Assembly: GCA_017457555.1 (NCBI GenBank)
Contig: JAFTHG010000209.1
Location: forward strand, 1-10,682
DNA: 10,682 nt
Direction of reading: 5' to 3'
DNA from: Kiritimatiellia bacterium
GTDB lineage: Bacteria; Verrucomicrobiota; Kiritimatiellia; RFP12; DVOR01
Shown: piece after piece, positions 6,247-10,682 of the stretch
How positions within the stretch are numbered: the stretch's first letter is position 1
Layout: every line of letters begins with the position of its first letter
Position numbers and translations under genes: made by a program
The notes under the pieces: model-generated
Seen by the model: the letters and a program-made list of their open reading frames with translations, nothing else
What the model was told of the DNA's origin: nothing
Databases searched by the model: none

Positions 6247-8076
6247 TCAAAGGGTGAGGTTGGCGTCGGAGGGAATCATCCAACCGCCCCGTGGTGAGAG
6301 GGCGATACCGCCAAGTGCCGGGCCGTCGGGACTGCATGAACGCTTGAATTGCTGTGAAATCACACGGCGACAGAAGATGTCAAGTGTGCGGCTGCGTTCG
6401 CTCTCCGGGATTTCTGGGAAGAGCAGTGCGGTTAAATCGCGCAGTGTGGCACGGTCACATCCATGGCGCATCCAGTGCCAGAGAAGGCAATCGTGGAGTT
6501 CGTAGCGGCCAACGATGGATTCGGTATGTTGCACGCCGGGCACCAATTCCGGTGATACGGGGGTGTCACAAATGTCTTTCAGTACTGTTTTAAGCGCGGT
6601 TGCGGCGGCGGTATCGTCTGACTGGAGCAGGGCAGTCGCCGTGGTGAGACAGTGCGGAATAAGCGTCTTCGGGATAGAACAATTCACCGAGTACATGCTC
6701 ATGTGGTCGCCATTGTAGGTGCTCCAGCCCAACGCAATTTCCGACAAATCGCCCGTGCCGACCAGAAGACCGCCGGTTTGGTTGGCCAAGTCCATCAGGA
6801 GATAGGTGCGGGCACGCGCCTGTGCATTTTCGTAGGTGACGGAGTGATCGGTCGGATCGTGACCAATATCCTTGAAATGCTGCTCAACGCCGGGCACAAT
6901 CGAGATTTCTTTCAGTTCTGCCCCGAGTGTTTGCGCCAACGTGATTGCGTTTTGATAGGTGCGGTCAGTGGTGCCAAAGCCCGGCATTGTCACGGCCAAA
7001 ACGGTATTGTCGGGAAGATTATGACGGCGACACAGCAGCGTACAGACGACCAATGCCAGCGTGGAATCCAGCCCACCGGAGAGTCCCAGCACCAATCTTT
7101 TGGCGCGAATCTGGCTGAATCGCCTGAAGAGAGCGTGCACTTGCATCTGCAGGAGTTCCGAGCAACGTTCCTTCAGGGCTTCGGGTGTCGCTGGAATAAA
7201 GGGATTTTTGCGAAGCCCGGCATACGCGCCATCGGTGAAGGTGGGGACGATGGTGGCTGTAATCAGACGTGCCATCTGCGAGGGGTGACCGACAAATGCG
7301 GTGCGTTGGCGGCGTGCTTCAATCCATTCGGGGACGATATCCATCAGCGACGCGCCGGCTTCCCAACGTGCCTCAGCGCGGATCGCCCCCTCCCAAGTAA
7401 GCGCTCGGTGGCCACTGTAGACGCCATCGGTGGAGGATTCGCCACATCCTGCGGCGCAATAGACCCACGCACAGGACGTTGTGGCAGAGAGATGGCGGAG
7501 TGACGTGCGGCGACGTTCAGCACCACCGCACCCCTCCGGAGTGGCATCCAGAGCCACCATGACCGAGACGGCCTCCGTGAGTGCGCTGGGAGCAGTGAGC
7601 CCAAAGGTGACACCGAGACGCAGAGACGCCACTTCAAAGCAGAGGTCGCTCCCGATTGGCGTGCCATCCGGCATTTCAGTGCGGGTAAGGGTGGGCGTGA
7701 AACAGCGCATCCGTATATCGCTCCTGCGCCACATCGTGCGGGGCACATAACCCAGAATCTGCCCTCGTTGCAACACTGCAGCGCAGTCATACAGCGCGCC
7801 ATCAAGGGAAACCGGAACGCCGCAAATCAGGATTTGGTTGTGGGGCAGGCCCTCACAGAGCGTTTGAAGCGCGGTTTGGGATTGCAGTAAGAGCGATTGT
7901 GAGAGAAAGAGATCGCCACACGTGGCCCCCGTCAGGGAGAGCTCCGGAGCCACAACCACTGCGGCGCCCTGTTCCGACGCGGCTTCTGCCGCAGCCAGTA
8001 ACGCCTTGGCATTCGCCTCCGGATGAGCCAATGCTACCGGAGGTGTGATTGCTGCGATACGCATAAATCCGATCAT
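6247..8076 (-). CDS. nadE: NAD+ synthase, two-domain form with a probably inactive glutaminase domain
   Basis: The 609-residue product has an N-terminal nitrilase-fold domain (about 5-290) and a C-terminal NAD synthetase domain (about 300-600), the layout of glutamine-dependent NadE, which amidates deamido-NAD+ using ATP. The synthetase half is intact: the PP-loop SGGLDS at 333-338, MPGFGTTDRTYQNA at 364-377, GTGDLSEIALGWSTYNGDHM at 440-459 and SIPKTLI. In the amidase half Glu45 (APELSLTG) is present. The usual Lys of VPKTYLPNY is Arg113 (VPRTMWRRS), and the ICEDLW nucleophile region reads TFGLTAP, with Gly159 at the Cys position. Glutamine hydrolysis is therefore doubtful; the enzyme may use free ammonia. 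The rest of the domain (GCGESSTDGVYSGH) is kept. The start at 8076 has GAGAGGA six bases upstream. An extended -10 promoter lies just before it. Confidence 0.93.
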   Translation of the reverse strand: MIGFMRIAAITPPVALAHPEANAKALLAAAEAASEQGAAVVVAPELSLTGATCGDLFLSQSLLLQSQTALQTLCEGLPHNQILICGVPVSLDGALYDCAAVLQRGQILGYVPRTMWRRSDIRMRCFTPTLTRTEMPDGTPIGSDLCFEVASLRLGVTFGLTAPSALTEAVSVMVALDATPEGCGGAERRRTSLRHLSATTSCAWVYCAAGCGESSTDGVYSGHRALTWEGAIRAEARWEAGASLMDIVPEWIEARRQRTAFVGHPSQMARLITATIVPTFTDGAYAGLRKNPFIPATPEALKERCSELLQMQVHALFRRFSQIRAKRLVLGLSGGLDSTLALVVCTLLCRRHNLPDNTVLAVTMPGFGTTDRTYQNAITLAQTLGAELKEISIVPGVEQHFKDIGHDPTDHSVTYENAQARARTYLLMDLANQTGGLLVGTGDLSEIALGWSTYNGDHMSMYSVNCSIPKTLIPHCLTTATALLQSDDTAAATALKTVLKDICDTPVSPELVPGVQHTESIVGRYELHDCLLWHWMRHGCDRATLRDLTALLFPEIPESERSRTLDIFCRRVISQQFKRSCSPDGPALGGIALSPRGGWMIPSDANLTL

Positions 8077-8129
8077 ACAGGGTCCTCTCGAATGAAACAG
8101 ACAGTTGAAAATGCAACAACTTTTCTACC

Positions 8130-8138
8130 ATTATACCA
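8130..8138 (-). promoter_or_regulatory. Extended -10 promoter for nadE and downstream genes
   Basis: On the minus strand the sequence TGGTATAAT gives a perfect -10 hexamer (8135-8130) preceded by the extended TGN element. No good -35 is seen 17 bases upstream, which extended -10 promoters can tolerate. Transcription would start near 8122, about 46 bases before the nadE ATG. It probably drives nadE, the sugar transferase and the CPBP protease gene. Confidence 0.6.
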
Positions 8139-8490
8139 TACCATCAGAACCTGTGAGACACGATACGCCCGCCAGTAAAGCGAAAAAACGGACTTTTCAG
8201 GGCTGAAAATGCGCTTCGCTTATCGTCTGTCGCCCTTTTCAGGCTTGACGAGTGGAGGTGGTGTTTGACGCAGGTTTGGCGGTTTTTCACGTTTTTCTGT
8301 CGCTTTTTACCCTGTTGAAAACTTTTTTTGTTGGCGTGGTTTTGATCTGGATTTGCCGATTTTACCCCTCAAAAGTGCCGTTTTCAACAAGTGCTGTTTT
8401 TCTGCATAAGGTGTTGAAACAGCGTGACTTATGCTGAAAATCGCCTGAAATCAACTGTGCTACAGCGGCTTCCCGGAGGCAAAGCGGCCG

Positions 8491-8522
8491 AGTTATCAAC
8501 AGGTTTTGGCCTGTTGATAACT
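8491..8522. repeat. Perfect inverted repeat with 13-base arms, DnaA-box-like
   Basis: AGTTATCAACAGG (8491-8503) and CCTGTTGATAACT (8510-8522) are exact reverse complements around a six-base loop, TTTTGG. Each arm contains TTATCAACA, one base different from the bacterial DnaA-box consensus TTATCCACA. It could be a binding site for a dimeric protein or an RNA hairpin. Confidence 0.85.
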
Positions 8523-8523
8523 T

Positions 8524-8563
8524 CAATTTCGCTGAAAGACAGGTGGCACTTTCAGCGAAATTG
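8524..8563. repeat. Perfect inverted repeat with 15-base arms
   Basis: CAATTTCGCTGAAAG (8524-8538) and CTTTCAGCGAAATTG (8549-8563) pair exactly around a ten-base loop. It starts one base after the previous inverted repeat. The core TTTCGCTGAAA recurs in the next palindrome at 8572-8582. No T-run follows, so it is not an ordinary terminator. Confidence 0.85.
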
Positions 8564-8568
8564 CCCTT

Positions 8569-8585
8569 CAGTTTCGCTGAAACTG
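8569..8585. repeat. Third inverted repeat, 7-base arms, same core element
   Basis: CAGTTTC (8569-8575) and GAAACTG (8579-8585) flank the three-base loop GCT. The word TTTCGCTGAAA inside it is identical to that at 8527-8537 and is the reverse complement of 8550-8560, giving three copies of one 11-base element within 56 bases. Confidence 0.75.
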
Positions 8586-8674
8586 GTGCGCCTTTTCGCT
8601 CTCTTTTGGGTTCAAAAACGTCGGCTTTTTGTCGTAAATCGGTGGAAAACGTCTTCCGAAAAAGCTTCGGTGAT

Positions 8675-8703
8675 TTGCCAGTTTGCTTCACCTGTGCTAT
8701 CAT
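8675..8703 (+). promoter_or_regulatory. Sigma-70-type promoter for the SGNH hydrolase gene
   Basis: TTGCCA (8675-8680) and TATCAT (8698-8703) are separated by 17 bases, each with five of six consensus bases, and TGC just before the -10 forms an extended element. Transcription would start near 8710, leaving a leader of about 170 bases before the chosen ATG at 8880. Confidence 0.6.
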
Positions 8704-8879
8704 CTCAATAACGGAGCGGTGGAAATTTCGTGATGACAAAAGGCGTGGAGAGGTGCCGCCGCAGTGGCGTGAAGCGTTTTGGGATCTCTCCATCGGTGCG
8801 AGGTCTGACAGGTTATGAGCGTATTGAAATGTGCGCTCAATCACAAAACAGGTCACATCGGCAGGAGGCAGGAGTGGCG

Positions 8880-9824
8880 ATGAACCCTCTTGAAAGGAAA
8901 AAGATGAAGCGTGTGGGATGGATTCTGTTAATCGGGTGCATGGTGTGGTGCGCCGCAGAGTGCGTTTTGCGCCTGTTGGGGTTTGGTTCGCCGCAGATCT
9001 TGCAGCCGTCGCCGACGTTGGATTACATCTTTATGCCCGGCCAAAGCGGTGTTTACCGGGGGTGCCGCTATGCTTATAATCGCGTTTCGATGCGGAGCGA
9101 TCACGAAATTGACCGCGTGTTGCCGCCTGGGTCGCGCCGTGTGATTGTGGCAGGGGATTCCATTGTAAACGGTGAAGCACGAACCGATCAGGCGGATTTG
9201 GCCACCACGCTGTTAGACGGTGTTGACGGGATGGCGGTTTACAATCTCTCTGCGTGCAGCTGGGGGCCGCTGAATCTGGCAGCCTATTTTGGGGAATACG
9301 GCACGTTTAATGCCACCGATTTGGTGATTGTGTTGAGCGATCATGATTTATGGGATGATGATCCCACGCTTGCTGCCGGGGAAAAACTCGGCCTGACGGC
9401 TGATTTTCAAACGCATAAACCCTTTTGTGCCACATGGGAATGGATCCGCTTCTACGCCTATCCCCAGGTGCGAACGTGGTTGGGGCATCCCATTCAACTG
9501 CCCCCTTTGAAGCCTCAAGGCAATCTGGTGCAGCGGAATTTAGAGGCGTGTGCGGCACTTTACGCACTGCCCATTGCCCAAAAACACCTGATTCTGCATC
9601 GCACCCAGCGGGAATGGCGGGCAAAAACAATGCCAGCCGGTGAACGCGCCTTTCGTGAACACGCCGCGCAACACGGCATTCAGGTGACACTGTTAGACGT
9701 TTCTCCGGAAACCGACTATCTGGATAATATCCATTTGAACCGCTCGGGACAACGGCGTCTGGCCGATACTATCCACGCACTTTTGAAGCAAGACACCTCT
9801 CCTGCAATGCAAATAGCGGATTGA
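8880..9824 (+). CDS. Membrane-anchored SGNH/GDSL-type hydrolase
   Basis: This 314-residue protein begins with a charged N terminus (MNPLERKKMKR) and one hydrophobic segment at residues about 12-34, a signal anchor or signal peptide, so the catalytic part probably lies outside the inner membrane. SGNH landmarks: VIVAGDSIVNG with the nucleophile Ser94, YNLSACSWGP at 121-130 in the block II area, VIVLSDHDLWDD at 149-160 in block III (the usual Asn is not obvious), and DNIHLN with Asp282 and His285 as the rest of the triad. Such enzymes are esterases or O-acyl transferases acting on lipids or surface polysaccharides; the substrate here is unknown. I chose the ATG at 8880 because AGGAG precedes it and the anchor then sits at the N terminus. 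The frame is open back to 8730, so a start at 8733 would add a basic 49-residue extension. Confidence 0.75.
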   Translation: MNPLERKKMKRVGWILLIGCMVWCAAECVLRLLGFGSPQILQPSPTLDYIFMPGQSGVYRGCRYAYNRVSMRSDHEIDRVLPPGSRRVIVAGDSIVNGEARTDQADLATTLLDGVDGMAVYNLSACSWGPLNLAAYFGEYGTFNATDLVIVLSDHDLWDDDPTLAAGEKLGLTADFQTHKPFCATWEWIRFYAYPQVRTWLGHPIQLPPLKPQGNLVQRNLEACAALYALPIAQKHLILHRTQREWRAKTMPAGERAFREHAAQHGIQVTLLDVSPETDYLDNIHLNRSGQRRLADTIHALLKQDTSPAMQIAD

Positions 9825-10145
9825 TTTGCGTCCGTCCCCTGACCGTTTCCGGCTGATTGGTTGCTGTTTCCGGTGGAATGTTAGCCGTTTTCGGTTGGTT
9901 GGTTTGCCGTTTACTGTTGGCTGTGAGCGATTAGTTGGCGGTGGGCTGTTTGTGGTTTGCGTCCGTCTCTTGGCCGCTTTCGGCTGATTGTAAGGTGTTT
10001 CCGGTGGAATGTTAGCCGTTTTCGGTTGGTTGGTTTGCCGTTTACTGTTGGCTGTGAGCGGTTCGTTGCCGGTGGGCTGTTTGTGGTTCGCGTCCGTCTC
10101 TTGTCCGCTTTCTGGCTGATTGTAAGCTGTTTTCAACTGGCAGTT
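9825..10145. repeat. Tandem direct repeat, 131-base unit, about 2.4 copies
   Basis: Two complete units start at 9825 and 9956 (both beginning TTTGCGTCCGTC), and a partial third starts at 10087 (TTCGCGTCCGTC). The spacing is exactly 131 bases each time. Long stretches of the first two units are identical, including the region running from TTTCCGGTGGAATGTTAGCC to GTTTACTGTTGGCTGTGAGC. The third loses similarity near 10145. Each unit has shorter internal repeats of the TTTTCGGTTGGTTGG type, and one strand is markedly rich in G and T. The repeat fills most of the gap between the SGNH gene and tRNA-Thr. Open frames through it encode only low-complexity Pro/Thr/Gln/Lys sequence, so I do not regard it as a gene. 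Confidence 0.9.
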
Positions 10146-10245
10146 TACCGCAGGGGAATCCGCACGCACGTATACAATAATAAAATATAAAGCGCGGAGT
10201 AGGGGGAGGGATGTGAAAAAAGTTTTCAGAAAATGTGTTTTTTTG
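10146..10245. other. Rest of the intergenic gap before the tRNA promoter
   Basis: Together with the preceding repeat this completes the gap from 9825 to the tRNA gene. It contains an A+T-rich patch around 10170-10190 and a T-run before the promoter. I see no gene, hairpin terminator or further repeat copy in it. Confidence 0.5.
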
Positions 10246-10274
10246 TTGACGGAGAGAATTGGGTTTGCTATTTT
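10246..10274 (+). promoter_or_regulatory. Promoter of tRNA-Thr and tuf
   Basis: TTGACG (10246-10251) and TATTTT (10269-10274) lie 17 bases apart, and TGC before the -10 adds an extended element. An A+T-rich stretch with T-runs lies immediately upstream, resembling an UP element. The predicted start, near 10281, is only a few bases before the tRNA, so the tRNA and tuf are probably one transcript. Confidence 0.65.
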
Positions 10275-10288
10275 ATTGCCCGTTTTGC

Positions 10289-10364
<76 letters not shown>

Positions 10365-10411
10365 TAACACAGGTAAACACTCAAACCCTTCTGTTCACAG
10401 GAGAAGAGAAA

Positions 10412-10682
10412 ATGGCAAAAGAAAACTTCGAGCGCGGCGATAAGGTCCACGTTAACGTGGGCACCATCGGTCACGTTGACCATGGTAAGACCACTCTCAC
10501 CGCAGCTATCACCCACGTGCAGGCTCTTAAGGGTCTCTCTGCTGAGATCAAGTACGACGAAGTGGCAAAGGCTTCTGAATCTGCCGGCCGTCGTGACGCT
10601 AAGAAGATCGTGACGATCGCTACTGCACACGTTGAATATTGCACCCCGACGCTTCACTACGCACACGTCGACTGCCCCGGCC
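10412..10682 (+). CDS. tuf: Elongation factor Tu, 5' part, cut by the window edge
   Basis: The first 90 residues of EF-Tu are present. EF-Tu is the GTPase that delivers aminoacyl-tRNA to the ribosome. The P-loop GHVDHGKT is at 20-27, and the G3 motif DCPG at 87-90 ends the window. HVNVGTIG and YAHVDCPG are typical. The segment normally reading EEKARGITI, at the end of switch I, is instead RRDAKKIVTI (61-69): the functional Thr68 is kept but the usual Arg-Gly-Ile is not. The start has AGGAG eight bases upstream, and the gene follows tRNA-Thr by 47 bases, probably on the same transcript. Codon choice is strongly biased, as expected for a highly expressed gene. The reading frame is uninterrupted, so the odd segment is not a frameshift. 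Confidence 0.97.
   Translation, partial: MAKENFERGDKVHVNVGTIGHVDHGKTTLTAAITHVQALKGLSAEIKYDEVAKASESAGRRDAKKIVTIATAHVEYCTPTLHYAHVDCPG

Larger units (their letters stand above)
8077..8879. other. 803-base intergenic region, rich in inverted repeats
   Basis: No convincing coding sequence is found here. The open frames on both strands have low-complexity, repeat-driven translations and no family resemblance. The region holds the nadE promoter at its left end, a hairpin TTTTCAG/CTGAAAA at 8194-8209, five DnaA-box-like nine-base words between 8313 and 8520, three consecutive strong inverted repeats at 8491-8585, and the promoter of the SGNH hydrolase at 8675-8703. Its layout suits a regulatory or structural DNA region, or an unknown non-coding RNA. 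Confidence 0.6.

Noticed and set aside
6652..7503. 283-residue plus-strand open frame
   Set aside because: It is the antisense of nadE, whose motifs are unmistakable.
8362..8856. 164-residue minus-strand open frame in the palindromic gap
   Set aside because: Its translation is determined by the inverted repeats, it crosses the SGNH promoter, and no Shine-Dalgarno or family similarity is seen.
9825..10145. CRISPR array
   Set aside because: The whole 131-base unit is repeated, with no short conserved repeats separated by unique spacers.

Overview
The window looks like a chromosomal segment of a Gram-negative bacterium, possibly from the PVC group (Verrucomicrobiota, Kiritimatiellota or Lentisphaerota). 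Three things suggest this: a PEP-CTERM-style CAAX-protease relative next to a PglC-like sugar transferase, a tRNA-Thr followed by tuf, and an EF-Tu with a non-standard effector loop. The phylum is inferred from a few proteins and is not certain.

Left region (1-4801) is an accessory, defence-type cluster. A gene cut by the left edge starts at 26 and reads leftward. Diverging from it, eight same-strand genes are packed from 298 to 4801: an S1-NYN-Sel1 RNase-like protein; a 44-residue protein; a 101-residue protein with 31 acidic residues and one basic residue; a DarT1-type DNA ADP-ribosyltransferase toxin; its NADAR-family antitoxin; a 52-residue basic protein whose stop overlaps the next start; cas1; and cas2. 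No CRISPR effector gene and no CRISPR array is visible. The layout suggests one operon that joins a guanine-specific ADP-ribosylation toxin-antitoxin pair to a CRISPR adaptation module, with an RNA-binding/RNase-like protein and a possible DNA mimic at its head. This is the most unusual part of the window.

Middle region (4975-8076) is a leftward gene set of different, more GC-rich composition: nadE, then a PglC-like sugar transferase, then a CPBP/CAAX-protease-like membrane protein. It is transcribed from an extended -10 promoter at about 8130. NadE keeps an intact synthetase domain, but its glutaminase domain appears to have lost the catalytic Lys and Cys. Cas2 and the CPBP gene converge around 4802-4974.

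Right region: an 803-base gap (8077-8879) holds a nested series of strong inverted repeats, DnaA-box-like words, and the promoter of a membrane-anchored SGNH hydrolase (8880-9824). After it come 2.4 copies of a 131-base direct repeat, then a strong promoter, tRNA-Thr(GGU) and the 5' end of tuf, which runs off the right edge.
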